64,000 nt of DNA. Source: Marinobacter salarius. Lineage in GTDB: Bacteria > Pseudomonadota > Gammaproteobacteria > Pseudomonadales > Oleiphilaceae. A program made the position numbers and the translations under genes. The notes below the pieces were generated by a model that was not told the origin of the DNA, did no database searches, and saw only the letters and a program-made list of their open reading frames with translations. The stretch is from assembly GCA_000831005.1 (NCBI GenBank), contig CP007152.1, positions 930,001-994,000 of the forward strand, read 5' to 3'. This document shows, one piece after another, positions 19,213-36,913 of this stretch; position 1 is the stretch's first letter, and every line of letters starts with the position of its first letter.

Positions 19213-19851
19213 ATGACGGTGTCTGGTAAAGGCTCACCGCAGAACGTGCGGCCATCGGTGTCTGGCACCGACGAATTTTTACATCACCATACCGAGCTGC
19301 CGACAACCCGCGTCAGTCAATGGATGGACCGCGTGATTTCGGCAATCGGCAAGGGTGCTTCGTGGCTCTGGGTGGTGGTCACTGGCGTTATTATCTGGGC
19401 TGTCGTTGGCCGTTATGCGTTCGGTCAGGGTTCGGTCACGCTCGAAGAGGTCCAGTGGCACCTGGCGGGCATCGGCTGGTTGCTGGGGCTGGGCTACACC
19501 CTGGTGGTGGATGACCACGTTCGGGTAGACGTTCTCCATGAGCGGCTGTCTCTGCGAGGTCAGGGCTGGGTTGAACTGCTTGGCCTGCTGTTCCTGCTGA
19601 TGCCCTTCCTGGGGCTGGCGATTTACGAGATGGTTCCCTACGCCTTCAGTTCCTGGCAACAGGGCGAAACCAGTCAGGCACCGGCCGGGCTGCCACATCG
19701 TTGGTTCCTGAAAGCCGTCCTGGCGCTGTCATTTATCCTTATCGCCTTGGCCGCACTGTCGCGCCTGCTGAAAGTGACGGCATTGCTGTTCGGTTTTCCA
19801 AAGCCAGTCCGGGTCGAGTCCGGGAATAACAAGAAAGAGGATGCGTCCTGA
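19213..19851 (+). CDS. dctQ: TRAP transporter small permease (DctQ)
   Basis: 212-residue protein with a polar N-terminal stretch of about 35 residues and four transmembrane helices (about 50-70, 86-105, 125-147, 172-195), the DctQ topology. EEVQWHLAGIGWLLGLGYTL and VDDHVRVDVL match the family core. The ATG at 19213 has AGGAA 8 bases upstream and is preferred to the GTG at 19198. Its TGA overlaps the ATG of dctM by one base (TGATG), so translation is coupled. Confidence 0.9.
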   Translation: MTVSGKGSPQNVRPSVSGTDEFLHHHTELPTTRVSQWMDRVISAIGKGASWLWVVVTGVIIWAVVGRYAFGQGSVTLEEVQWHLAGIGWLLGLGYTLVVDDHVRVDVLHERLSLRGQGWVELLGLLFLLMPFLGLAIYEMVPYAFSSWQQGETSQAPAGLPHRWFLKAVLALSFILIALAALSRLLKVTALLFGFPKPVRVESGNNKKEDAS

Positions 19852-21214
19852 TGGAGCTTGAAACCCTGTTTGTAATCGGCATGTTCCTGACGTTCGGGGC
19901 ATTGTTGATGACCGGTTATCCGGTGGCCTGGGTGCTGGGTGGCACGGCCGTCATCTGGACGGTGGTCGGTGTTGTTGCGGTAGAGAATTTTGGTGCCAAC
20001 CTCTGGTTTGATTACCCCTCATCAATGGGCCTCGTGCCAGAACGAATCTGGAGCATCGTTAACAGCGAGACCCTGGTGGCGCTGCCCATGTTCATCTTCA
20101 TGGGCATCATGCTGGATCAGTCCGGCGTTGCCGAACGATTGATGAACAGCATGGTAAAACTGTTTGGTGCCGTGCGTGGCGGTTATGCCGTGACGGTGAT
20201 TGTGATCGGCGTACTATTGGCCGCAACCACCGGCATTATCGGTGCGTCGGTGGTGCTTCTGGGTATGTTGTCCCTGCCGGTGATGATGGAGAACAAATAC
20301 GACAAGGGATTTGCCGTTGGTACCGCCTGTGCCACCGGCACTCTGGGTATCCTGATTCCACCGTCCATCATGCTGGTGCTGATGGCGGATCGACTGGCGG
20401 TCCCGGAAGCCTCTGTGGGCGATCTGTTTATGGGCGCGTTTCTGCCCGGTCTGCTGCTGGGTGCCATGTACGTTGGCTATGCGATGATTCGTCCGATGTT
20501 GCAGCCGAATATTGCTCCGGTGCCCGAGGGTACGGAGAAAGTGTCCTGGAGTATTGTCTGGGAAGTTGCCAAGGCGGTTTTGCCCACGGCGGCGCTGATT
20601 CTCGGTGTCCTGGGCTCTATTTTCGCTGGCATCGCCACTCCCACCGAAGCCTCTGGTGTTGGTGCTCTGGGTGCGTTGCTACTGGCTCTGATGTCCCGAC
20701 GACTGACGCTGAAAGTGCTGAATGCGTCGTTGCAGCAAACCACCCGCACGGCCGCTTTCATCTTCGCAATTTTCCTAGGCGCAACGGCGTTTTCCGTGGT
20801 GCTGCGGGGCCTTGGCGGTGATGCTGTTATCGAAGAGGCCCTGCTCGGCCTGCCGTTCGGTCCCTATGGCGTGGTTCTGACCATTCTGTTCGGGGTGTTC
20901 CTGCTGGGATTCTTCCTCGACTGGGTTGAGATCACCCTGATCATCCTGCCGTTGGTGGCACCGGTGGTTCAGCAACTGGCTTTGATCTGGTGTGGTTCAC
21001 CATCCTCTTCGCCATGTGCCTGCAGACGTCGTTCCTGACGCCACCTGTCGGCTTTGCACTGTTCTACATCAAGGGTGTGGCGCCGCCGGAAATCAAGGTG
21101 ACCGACATCTACAAGGGCGTCATACCCTTCATCATTATTCAGCTGGTGGCTCTGGCGATTGTCTTCCTGGTGCCCGAAATCGCGACCTGGCTGCCTAGCG
21201 TGGCTTACGACTAA
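19851..21214 (+). CDS. dctM: TRAP transporter large permease (DctM), one frameshift
   Basis: About 454-residue multi-spanning permease, the cation-coupled part of the TRAP system. Conserved features include LVALPMFIFMGIMLDQSGVA, the GILIPPSIMLV segment and IFAGIATPTEASGVGA. One G is missing in CTGGC near 20982 (expected CTGGGC); the C-terminal FDLVWFTILFAMCLQTSFLTPP segment and the end at 21214 lie in the next frame. It is the third gene of the sigma-54-driven operon and is followed 12 bases later by bdhA. Confidence 0.9.
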
Positions 21215-21226
21215 GGAGAGAGAAAC

Positions 21227-22006
21227 ATGCGTCTAGAAAACCGGATAGCCCTGATCACCGGGGCAGGGCGCGGAATTGGCCGGGCCATAGCCGAACAATA
21301 TGGCCGTGAGGGCGCCCGGGTGGCCGTGGCCGACCTCACCCTGGAAAGCGCCCAGGACGCCGTTGATGCCATTGAAAAGGCAGGGGGCACCGCCATGGCC
21401 CTGGCCATGGACGTTACGGATGAGAAGGCGGTTGACCAAGGCGTGGCCGCCATCGTGGAAAAATGGGGTGGCCTCGACGTGGCCCTGGCCAACGCCGGTA
21501 TCCAGCATATCGACCCATTGCATAAACTGGCCTTTGCCGACTGGCGTAAAGTGATGAATGTTCATCTGGACGGGGCGTTTCTGGTAACGCGAGCAGCCCT
21601 CAAACAGATGTACGCCAGTGGGGGCGGGACCATGTTGTATATGGGGTCTGTCCACTCCCTGGAAGCGTCTCCCCTCAAGGCGCCCTACGTGGCGGCGAAG
21701 CACGGCATGCTGGGCCTGTGCCGGGCGGTGGCGAAAGAGGGGGCCGAGCATGGTGTGAGTAGTAACATCATCTGCCCTGGTTTTGTCAGAACGCCGTTGG
21801 TGGACAAGCAGATCCCGGAGCAGGCCAAGGAGCTGGGCATTTCCGAAGAAGAGGTCATCAGTAAGGTTATGCTGAAGAATACCGTCGATGGCAAATTCAC
21901 CACCCTGGAAGACGTCGCCGAGCTGGCAGTGCACCTGGCGGCCTTCCCCTCGGCGGCACTGACTGGCCAATCCATTGTGGTCAGTCACGGCTGGCATATG
22001 CAGTAA
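21227..22006 (+). CDS. bdhA: D-3-hydroxybutyrate dehydrogenase (SDR family)
   Basis: 259-residue short-chain dehydrogenase that oxidises 3-hydroxybutyrate to acetoacetate with NAD+. Seen are the cofactor motif GAGRGIGRA (residues 12-20), NAGIQH, the catalytic Ser in MGSVHS, YVAAKHG (Y-x3-K) and a C-terminus ending VSHGWHMQ, close to the GGWTAQ-type end of known 3HB dehydrogenases. A strong ribosome site AAGGAGAGAG precedes the ATG. Located between the TRAP genes and acetoacetyl-CoA synthetase, it performs the middle step of the pathway. Confidence 0.88.
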   Translation: MRLENRIALITGAGRGIGRAIAEQYGREGARVAVADLTLESAQDAVDAIEKAGGTAMALAMDVTDEKAVDQGVAAIVEKWGGLDVALANAGIQHIDPLHKLAFADWRKVMNVHLDGAFLVTRAALKQMYASGGGTMLYMGSVHSLEASPLKAPYVAAKHGMLGLCRAVAKEGAEHGVSSNIICPGFVRTPLVDKQIPEQAKELGISEEEVISKVMLKNTVDGKFTTLEDVAELAVHLAAFPSAALTGQSIVVSHGWHMQ

Positions 22007-22022
22007 GCAACAGGAGAGACGG

Positions 22023-24013
<1,991 letters not shown>

Positions 24014-24019
24014 GTTAGC

Positions 24020-24115
24020 TCGTCGGTCGTATAGAGCGTAGCGAAATGCGACGGGGGCTGATGTTTGAGCCTTGTTGTTGGATTACGCTTCGCCTAATCC
24101 GACCTACGGTGGCTG
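24020..24115. repeat. GGATTA...TAATCC-type intergenic repeat
   Basis: A hairpin GGATTACGC TTC GCCTAATCC (about 24080-24100) with GACCTACG beside it, and a degenerate second arm GTCGGTCGTATAGAGCGTAGC upstream. This is the widespread GTCGGATTA-type repeat of gammaproteobacteria. It lies just after the acetoacetyl-CoA synthetase stop. Confidence 0.55.
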
Positions 24116-24148
24116 CTGTAACCGGCGGGCATGCATGAAATTTGCCGA

Positions 24149-24255
24149 GCGCTGGGGGTAGGGGCAACCAAAACTGTGCGGAGCCATGGATGGCGGAGCC
24201 CAAGCGCCACAGGGATGTGCTTGAGCGTGTTTTGGCTTGCCCCTACCCCCAGCGC
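24149..24255. repeat. Large 107-bp palindrome with a GCCATGGATGGC core
   Basis: GCGCTGGGGGTAGGGGCAA at the left edge is matched by TTGCCCCTACCCCCAGCGC at the right edge, extended by CAAAAC/GTTTTG with one bulged base. The loop holds GCCATGGATGGC and CACAGGGATGTG. It sits between the 3HB operon and the isocitrate dehydrogenase gene and has no coding frame. Its core differs from that of the four palindromes at 2.5-7.8 kb. Confidence 0.75.
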
Positions 24256-24499
24256 GATACTCCCAAACCTAAATGTCCGAAAGTTTCGTAAATTCCTGCC
24301 TTTTCATCACCCTGTAACGGCTTTTAGCGAACTTTTAGTCGGTTCTTATACTAAGATCGTAACCAGAATTGGCAAAAAAATGCTATCTTAGTAGGTCTAT
24401 CAAAAGTTCCCGAATCAGTCATCGCTCAAGCCAGACGTTCACAAGACGGCTGACCCTGCGGTGACCGTCCTGAACTCACCCATCAGCCTGAGGACGAAA
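24256..24499 (+). other. Promoter and leader region of the isocitrate dehydrogenase gene
   Basis: AT-rich 244-base stretch with a -10-like TATACT near 24348 and a run of A at 24374-24380. No open frame is visible. A precise promoter cannot be fixed by eye. Confidence 0.4.
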
Positions 24500-26742
<2,243 letters not shown>

Positions 26743-26760
26743 GCTTATAAAGCCTGGCAA

Positions 26761-26796
26761 AACCCGGACGGTGGAAACACCCTCCGGGTTTTTTTA
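26761..26796 (+). terminator. Intrinsic terminator of the isocitrate dehydrogenase gene
   Basis: AACCCGGA (26761-26768) pairs with TCCGGGTT (26783-26790); GGTG/CACC can extend the inner stem. A T-run of eight follows at 26789-26796. Confidence 0.9.
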
Positions 26797-26927
26797 TGCC
26801 TCATCAATTGCAATATTCCCTCGACGGCAGCGCCGTCTGTGACTATTTTCAGGGTGTAATGCCTTCGATTTTGGCCCGAGGTGTTCACACCGACAGGGAA
26901 GCAGCCGGAACCCGGGGAAAGACTTAA

Positions 26928-28501
26928 ATGGAGAAGATTCAAGGGCGCCATACGCCACTGCGGCGATCACTATGGATTGTCGGTATCTATCTGCTGGTAG
27001 GATGGTTGTGGATTACGTTTTCAGATTATCTGGTACAGCAGTGGTTTCCCGACCCAGAGACGCTGAGCCGGGTCCAGACCTACAAAGGAGCGTTCTTCGT
27101 CCTTGTGACTGCGCTCGTGCTTTTCCTGTCGTTGATCCGTCAATTCGTGAGTGATCGAACATTGCTGTCTCTGAACGTCCGTCAGCAGGAAGAGATTCGC
27201 GAATTGAACCAGTTCCGCGAAAGCGTGATTGAGCGTGCTAATGTATGGATCAATGTGTTGGATCCGGAGGGTCGGGTCGTACTCTGGAACAAGGCTGCTG
27301 AAGATATCAGCGGTTATCCTAGAGAAGAGGTCATGGATTCGGATGCAATATGGCAATGGTTGTACCCGGAAGAGGAGAACCGGGTGCGAATTCGCGAAAG
27401 GGCCAATGAGATCCTACGTGACGAAGGCGAGGTGGTGGGTTATGAAACCTGGATTACCACTCGCAACGGCCGCGAGCGTCAGCTCTCGTGGAACTCACGC
27501 AGCCTTCGGAACGATGCCGGGGAGATCACCGGCTCCATTGCTATCGGCCAGGACATAACCGATATCCGCGAAGCGGAGAACACCCTTCGATGGCGTGAAC
27601 GCCAGCTATCCACAATCATGGACAACCTGCCCGGAATGGCCTACCGCTGCCGGTACGATGAGTTCTGGACCATGCTGTCCGTATCCAACGGTTGTCTTGA
27701 GTTGACCGGTTATGAGCCACACGAGCTGGTGAACAACAGCCTGGTCAGCTATGCAAAACTCATCGACGAAGCCTGCAATGAAACCATCCTGCGAACGGTA
27801 GAATCCGCCATCGGTAACGCCGAGCCATTTTCCATTGAATACCCGATAACCCGTAAGGATGGCCGGAAAATATGGGTATGGGAGCGTGGACGGGGCGTCG
27901 AAGGTGAGGGCGAACTGGTACTCGAGGGGATTATTCTCGATATCTCGGATCGTAAGGAGCTGGAGGAAGAACTGTCGGAACTGGCAACCCGTGACTCGCT
28001 GACCGGGGTGCTGAACCGGCGGGAGATGACCCGCATATTGGAAGAGGAAATCGCCCGCGCCAAACGTTACGACCGTGAGTTGGCCCTGTTGTGGATCGAC
28101 TTTGACCACTTCAAAGCTATCAATGATGACCATGGGCACGCTGCCGGCGATCCGTGCTGAAGGCGGCTAGCGCATTGCTGGCAGGGAGCGTGCGGAGTGT
28201 CGATAGCGTCGGTCGGTTTGGCGGCGAAGAGTTTGTTATTCTGCTGCCGGAAATGGACCGTCGCGAGGCGCTGGAAACTGCAGAACGACTGCGCGGACTG
28301 GTGAGTGATACCCCACAGCCTCTGGGGAACGGCAACACAGTCGCAATGACCGTCAGTATCGGCGTTTCCGTATTTCCCGACCATGGTGAAAGCGCCGATA
28401 CCCTGTGCGCGGCGGCCGACAGGGCCATGTATCAGGCCAAGGCCGATGGCCGCAATCAGGTGGTACTGGCACCCTTGACCGAGGAAGCCCATAATCCCTG
28501 A
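26928..28501 (+). CDS. Membrane diguanylate cyclase with two PAS domains (one frameshift)
   Basis: Makes cyclic di-GMP. Two N-terminal membrane helices (about residues 14-34 and 52-73) are followed by a short coil. PAS domain 1 spans about 95-215 (NKAAEDISGYPREEV, with a PAC end IGQDITDIREAE) and PAS 2 about 225-340 (GCLELTGYEPHEL, ILDISDRKELEEE). The GGDEF domain starts DSLTGVLNRREM and has GRFGGEEFVIL, an active GGEEF. Near 28150 one C is missing (ATCCGTG), so HGHAAGDP continues as VLKAAS in the next frame; the protein is about 524 residues. No I-site (RxxD) is evident just before GGEEF. The sensed signal is unknown. Confidence 0.88.
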
Positions 28502-28615
28502 AGACGATGTGCTGGATGAGTTGACGCAGCCAGGCCCGCTATCCGGCCAATGTGCCGGGTGATATCCAGCGTCAGGATGTGCGAAAAGACAGTCTCCGGA
28601 ATCAAAGGTCAAGCG

Positions 28616-29902
28616 ATGAACCGAATTGCCCGCCGTGCGCTCCACACCTCCGCCGTTCCCACTGACCTGGCGTCAGTAACCCACCGCGATGAGGCTGGCG
28701 AGAAACCGGAGCTGGCCGGAGTGAGCCCCGAGGTTGTCGAGGCCATCTGGCACAGCGTTGAGCGGTTGTACCGAACCGGAGTGCATCCGGGCATACAGCT
28801 GTCGGTCAGGCACCGGGGCGAACAGATCCTGCATCGAGCCATCGGCCATGCCAGTGGCAACGGGCCCCATGACGCCGTGGACGCGCTGAAGGTGCCGATG
28901 ACCACCGAGACACCCATTTGCTATTTCTCCGCCTCCAAGGCAGTCACGGCCCTGCTAATCCACATCCTGGCGGAACAGGGACTGGTCAATCTGATGGACC
29001 CGGTGTCGTATTACTGCCCGGAGTTTGCGGGGGGTGGTAAGCGCACCATTACCATTCACCAGGTGTTGTCCCACCGTGGCGGCATTCCGGCGATTCCCCG
29101 GGAAACCCCCATTGATGTGCTCTGGGACAGGGACGAAATCTGGCGCCTGCTGTGTGAAGCGAAGCCGGTGGAGGTGGATGGTGCCAAAGTGGCGTACCAC
29201 GCCATCACCGGGGGCTTTGTGTTGCAGCGGGTACTGGAGAAAGTGACCGGCGATACCATTGAGGCGTATATCGACCGACACCTCCGCAAGCCCATGGGTA
29301 TGAAGTGGTTTACCTATGGGATTGCACCCGCAGACGTGGATAAGCTGGCCGGCAACTATGCCACCGGCCCAACGCCGCGCTTTCCGGTATCCTGGATTGT
29401 GAACCGGGCGCTGGGAGGCGATATACGCACCGTGGAACGAGTCTCCAATGATCCCCGCTTCCAGGAGGCGGTTATCCCTGCAGGCAACCTGTGTGGCACC
29501 GCCGAGGAAATGGGGCGTTTCTTTCAGATGATGCTCAATGGCGGGGTCTGGAATGGCAAACGTATTTGCGGCGAGATGACCGTGAGGCGCTCCATCCAAC
29601 AGTTTGGCTCGCTACAGATTGACCGCACGATGATGATCCCCATGCGCTTCAGTGCGGGCATGATGCTTGGAGGCAACCCCGTGGGGCTTTGGGGCCAGCA
29701 AAGCAGGCATGCCTTTGGTCACATTGGTCTGATCAACAAGCTGTGCTGGGCCGATGCAGCCCGGGACATTTCCGTCAGCCTGCTCAACACCGGCATCCCC
29801 ATTGTTGGCCACCATCTGCCGGCGCTGGCGCGGTTTGTCTACACAGTGTGCGACCGTTTTCCGTTGATACCGGAAAACCGCAGGCCCCTGGTGGCGGCCT
29901 GA
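28616..29902 (+). CDS. Serine hydrolase of the beta-lactamase/EstB family
   Basis: 428-residue class-C-beta-lactamase-fold protein, probably an esterase rather than a beta-lactamase. The S-x-x-K nucleophile motif is SASK (about residue 105) in ICYFSASKAVTALLIH. SHRGGIP and the conserved YHAITGGFVLQRVLEKVTG region hold the Tyr, and HAFGHIGLINKLCWAD replaces the KTG-like HxG motif near the C-terminus. No signal peptide is visible, so it is likely cytoplasmic. The ATG at 28616 is chosen because the family-like part begins soon after; an in-frame extension to 28550 is not supported by a ribosome site. Confidence 0.8.
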   Translation: MNRIARRALHTSAVPTDLASVTHRDEAGEKPELAGVSPEVVEAIWHSVERLYRTGVHPGIQLSVRHRGEQILHRAIGHASGNGPHDAVDALKVPMTTETPICYFSASKAVTALLIHILAEQGLVNLMDPVSYYCPEFAGGGKRTITIHQVLSHRGGIPAIPRETPIDVLWDRDEIWRLLCEAKPVEVDGAKVAYHAITGGFVLQRVLEKVTGDTIEAYIDRHLRKPMGMKWFTYGIAPADVDKLAGNYATGPTPRFPVSWIVNRALGGDIRTVERVSNDPRFQEAVIPAGNLCGTAEEMGRFFQMMLNGGVWNGKRICGEMTVRRSIQQFGSLQIDRTMMIPMRFSAGMMLGGNPVGLWGQQSRHAFGHIGLINKLCWADAARDISVSLLNTGIPIVGHHLPALARFVYTVCDRFPLIPENRRPLVAA

Positions 29903-29906
29903 CCCC

Positions 29907-30251
29907 TTAAAGGGTCGCCAGCTGTTCCTCCAGTATCCCCAGCACTGACGACAGGATATCCCGGAAGTCGGTGAGTGTCTGGGTTCGCTGGATCACATCC
30001 TCCCGACTTTCATCCAGCCGCTCCAGCTTGGGGACCACCCGCCGGATTCCCTCAGTGATAACTTCGTAGGGGTAATGGTGGTCCATGATGCTGAGTTTGT
30101 TGATCTCAGCCACTTCCTGACTGAAGATGCTGATGATGTCGTAAAGCATGTCCTTGTGCTGAATGGAGCTCGCCTCCCAGTACGCATCGTCAAGCAGCTC
30201 CAGCAGGGAAAGGTATTCCCTTAGTGTGTCGGCAACGGATGTCTGGTTCAT
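29907..30251 (-). CDS. Conserved hypothetical all-helical protein
   Basis: 114 residues, acidic, rich in Leu, Ile and Glu, predicted helical throughout, without membrane segment, signal or cysteine motif. It starts at an ATG with AGGAAGA six bases upstream and ends 4 bases from the convergent serine hydrolase stop. I do not recognise a family. Confidence 0.6.
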   Translation of the reverse strand: MNQTSVADTLREYLSLLELLDDAYWEASSIQHKDMLYDIISIFSQEVAEINKLSIMDHHYPYEVITEGIRRVVPKLERLDESREDVIQRTQTLTDFRDILSSVLGILEEQLATL

Positions 30252-30615
30252 AAGCGGTCTTCCTGGCCGGGATGGAATGGGGCTGTTACGGCAAATGGCT
30301 GCGCATATATGGTGATCTGAAGGGAACTATAGCAGGGGTTTGTTCGTGTAGTTTGGGTAGCAGCGTCGTATTCGCTGCAAAAAATATGAAACTCTATTCA
30401 TTTTTATTGAGTTTTGTCCGACAGTTGTGCAGAATTACGCCAAATCATACAACGTGGACAAAGCCTGCTACAGTATGTACTGAGGCTTTGGAAAAGCCCG
30501 ACGAAACAGAAGGATAAAAGGACTTCCAGCCCGGCCAAAAAGAGCCACTAAAACATGGGCGGAATCATCGGTTTCGGCGTATTGATCATTGGATACTCAG
30601 TGGAAGAGGACGATC
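30252..30615. other. Divergent intergenic region, AT-rich
   Basis: 364 bases between two divergent small genes. The stretch 30361-30500 is AT-rich and probably holds promoters for one or both. A 22-codon frame at 30555-30623 lacks a ribosome site. Nothing else was recognised. Confidence 0.4.
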
Positions 30616-30869
30616 ATGGATAAACACACGCAGCCACAGCCTGGGCCGGAACAGCCGCGCCCGGTCAAGCTTGACCATCACGACAGTGTTCGGTCCCACG
30701 TCTGCCAGCAGGTCAGTACCGAAGTGGCACGCCTTGAGCGCCGTATTGAAACCCTCCGACTGACCAAAGCCCCTCATGCCGCCATCATGATCTCGACCTA
30801 CGAGCGCATGATCGACGCAAGAAGGGGTTCCTCAAGAACTGGGATATGCAGGGCAATACCGGTTACTGA
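30616..30869 (+). CDS. Small conserved hypothetical protein (one frameshift)
   Basis: About 84 residues, starting at the ATG at 30616 with GAGGA eight bases upstream. Proline-rich at first, then a basic amphipathic helix (SVRSHVCQQVSTEVARLERR) and HAAIMISTYERMIDARR. After one missing base near 30825 the next frame reads FLKNWDMQGNTGY and stops at TGA 30867-30869, overlapping by 7 bases the stop of the convergent lipoprotein gene. The regular helix and the tidy ending make coding likely, but the family has no known function to my knowledge. Confidence 0.55.
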
Positions 30870-31872
30870 CGCTCATCGATAGTCACGGACTGGTAGAAAA
30901 TGGCCTCGCTGCCGTTCTGCTGGTTTCCGCAATGTGCCGGATTGGGAGAGGTTTCCCCGGTTTCGTCATCCTCGATGGTAGGGTCTTCGCCACTGGATGT
31001 AAAAACGCGCACTTCTGCAGCCTCATAGTCCACTCTGACCCGAATGCAGTCCGGTTCCTGGCCGTCAACGGTAATGCCGGATGTGTCCAGGAATGTCAGC
31101 ATGTCTGATTTGTTTCTGATGAACTCCTGAAACAGTTCCCCGTGGCCCAGTGAGCGACCGGTAAAACTCAGCGACGCAAACTCTGGCCGGTTGTAACCGC
31201 TCACCGAGAAGCTTTCATTTGCAAAGCGGCCACTCCAGAACGCACTGGCAATCTCTGACGGTGAACTGTCATTCTGATCGGGCGCCCTGGCGATAAACTG
31301 AAAGGACCGGAAAATCTTGTTCAGTTGCGGGTTGCTGGTCCAGTCCAGTAGCGGATAGACCCAGATCTGGTCAGGTTCAGGCTCGGTTCCATTGTTGCCA
31401 CCGGTTTCGGTAAAGTGGATCTGCGCGTTCTTGTCCGGTGTGTTGTAGGTAGCGGGGTCACCGCTGTTCATGCTGTCCCGCATCAGTCGGCGGCCCCGGT
31501 TGAATGAGTCCACCTGGTTCGATGAAATGACATGTTGCAGGAAGTCCATCGGATTGCGGGCACTGGTGTAGCGGGTACCATCGTTGCTTGGCGTCAGGCC
31601 CATCAGCGTATTAAGACGCTCACGCAGCTGTGTTGCTATTCCCTCGTCGTCCTCCCCGTCAGCGGCTCAACGCCCCGGTAAAAATCGTAGAATATGGTTT
31701 GGGGCAGTACGGGGGGCAGCCCATCTTCATTCTGGATATCAAAGCTTTCGAACGTCAACGCCACGCTGGTTGCCGGGTTGATGAAATTACTGTCTGAAGA
31801 ATCATCTGGCCCACAGCCGGCCAATGTCAGGGCAAACAGGGGAACGGTGGCGAAAATGCAGGAATGTCTCAT
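30863..31872 (-). CDS. Uncharacterised lipoprotein (one frameshift)
   Basis: About 336 residues with a lipoprotein signal MRHSCIFATVPLFALTLAGC (lipobox LAGC). A single G is missing from a G run near 31661; the mature region then continues DDEGIATQLRERLNTLMGLT. The rest is polar with aromatic patches (WVYPLLDWTSNPQLNKIFRS) and two cysteines (in EPDCIRV and PAHCGNQQ) that could form a disulphide. No domain was recognised. The gene is divergent from the large hybrid kinase gene (136 bases between starts), a position that could mean a linked function, but nothing in the sequence proves it. Confidence 0.65.
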
Positions 31873-32008
31873 TTCAAGTGACCCTGAGATGCGTCGTTGT
31901 CGGTAAAACGCTAAAGTGTTTAGCCAGGGTGCCGCTGAATTCATTCGGCACCTGCGTGACTGCTGACAATAAACCATAAAAAAGGCATCTGCTCGCGGAG
32001 ATCACATT

Positions 32009-35530
<3,522 letters not shown>

Positions 35531-35573
35531 CAACCGACATTTCGGCTACCGATAAAAACAGGAATCGTGATTG

Positions 35574-36134
35574 ATGAGTGAAAACCTCCAGCAAAGCGAA
35601 CAGCACTCGCTGAGTATGATGTATGGCACCTACGCCGACATTCTGTTTGTCCTCTTTCCGTTCCTGGTCATCAGCATGCAACGGTTATGGGATGGCCAGC
35701 TTTATGAGACGCTACTCAGGCCCGATCTGAGCATTGCGGCTGCGATACTGGCCGGGCTGGCCATCGGAAAATTCGTGCTGGGGCTGGTCAGTAACCGCGA
35801 CTTGGGCCGTTTCAAGGAGCGTATTGTGTTCTTTATCGCATTGACGCTGTTTGTAGTGTTGGGGCCGGCCATCATCCTTATGCTCAGTATCGCTGGTCAT
35901 CGCGAAGTGCCCGGGTTCGTGGCGTTTGTTCAGCCTATCCTGCTGATCATCGCGATTTCCCTCTACACCACGGCCGTCAGTATCAGTAATATTCTGACCC
36001 GGTCCGGCGGGGTAAGCGCCAGTTCGTCCCGCACTGCTGGCGCTCGCCTGGACGAGACTGGAGAACCTGCGCCAGCCACTGCCCAGCATGAGCCGCTGGC
36101 GATTCCCCGGCGAACCGGCGGTGATTCCCTTTGA
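35574..36134 (+). CDS. Unknown membrane protein with four helices
   Basis: 186 residues; hydrophobic segments at about 20-35, 55-75, 85-110 and 118-140, and a polar Ser/Ala-rich tail. The ATG at 35574 has AGGA at 35560-35563. It lies 43 bases after the hybrid kinase and 45 bases before the receiver gene on the same strand, so it is probably part of the same operon. No family was recognised. Confidence 0.65.
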   Translation: MSENLQQSEQHSLSMMYGTYADILFVLFPFLVISMQRLWDGQLYETLLRPDLSIAAAILAGLAIGKFVLGLVSNRDLGRFKERIVFFIALTLFVVLGPAIILMLSIAGHREVPGFVAFVQPILLIIAISLYTTAVSISNILTRSGGVSASSSRTAGARLDETGEPAPATAQHEPLAIPRRTGGDSL

Positions 36135-36179
36135 AGTGCCTTGTGGGGCCGGGTATAAAATAGAATCAGGAGGCGGGGT

Positions 36180-36592
36180 ATGAGTGATATGAGAATATTG
36201 GTGGTGGAAGACGAGCCGGTCATGAGGGAGCGGTTGGTAGACATGCTCTACACGGCAGGTGCAAGCAGTGTGGTTGAGTGTCCGGACATTGCGGGTGCCA
36301 GGGCTGCCTTTGAGCTGACGTCTTCCAGATCATCTTGCTGGACCTGGGGCTGCCGGATGGCAACGGTCATCAGTTGATGGAGGAGTTCAAGGCCAAGCGC
36401 AAGGATCAGCACATTGTTTTAGTGACAGCGGATGACTCCATCGACAGCATCCAGAAAGCAATCAGTGCCGGGGCCAACGGTTACGTGGTCAAACCCTATT
36501 CCCAGGAAAAAATTCACGACGTGGTGAACAACTACGCCATGGTGCACGGCGGCGATGCCGCCATGATACAGGGACTGAACCGCCAGCATTGA
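36180..36592 (+). CDS. Stand-alone response regulator receiver protein (one frameshift)
   Basis: About 137 residues made only of a CheY-like receiver: acidic pair in VVEDEP, phospho-Asp in LLDLGLPDGNG, Thr in LVTADDS and Lys in VVKPYSQEK. A T is missing near 36325 (TCTTCC), which splits the gene before the phospho-Asp. AGGAGG (36168-36173) precedes the ATG and a TATAAA box lies at 36154. With no output domain, it probably receives phosphate from the hybrid kinase encoded upstream and signals by protein contact. Confidence 0.82.
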
Positions 36593-36616
36593 CGGTTCGG
36601 CCCATCGGGTTTCCCA

Positions 36617-36886
36617 TTACGCAACCTGGCGGGCGATCCAGGAACCGTAGCGAGTGGCAAGAGCACGCACGTATCGTGCTTCGCCATCGTTCAGATTGCC
36701 CAGAACACCCTTGAATATCCAGCCTCGCTCATACAGCCCCAGCACCCGTTGTTCGTCGTCCAGGTTGACGCGCTGGTTCAGTTTTTTGCAGATGGCATCC
36801 AGCAGAGGCAGCTTTTCCGGGCGCCGAATAGGCCCCGTGCGGCTGCTTGCCGGCTGGTTTGCTGCTTTTGTCGGATGTCTCTTCAT
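36617..36886 (-). CDS. Small conserved hypothetical protein
   Basis: 89 residues starting MKRHPTKAANQPASS at 36884-36886 behind AAGGAGAAG; the longer in-frame extension upstream is not supported. A basic N-terminal third is followed by a compact helical part with CKKLNQRVNLDDEQRVLGLY, GNLNDGEARYVRALATRYGS. No family was recognised. An intrinsic-terminator-like hairpin lies 28 bases upstream of the start, so the gene may be attenuated. Confidence 0.6.
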   Translation of the reverse strand: MKRHPTKAANQPASSRTGPIRRPEKLPLLDAICKKLNQRVNLDDEQRVLGLYERGWIFKGVLGNLNDGEARYVRALATRYGSWIARQVA

Positions 36887-36913
36887 GATCTTCTCCTTGT
36901 CGTTTTGCGGCTG

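Noticed and set aside
30555..30623. A 22-codon hydrophobic frame (MGGIIGFGVLIIGYSVEEDD) overlapping the start of the gene at 30616
   Set aside because: It has no ribosome-binding site and no promoter of its own that I can see; such short frames arise by chance.
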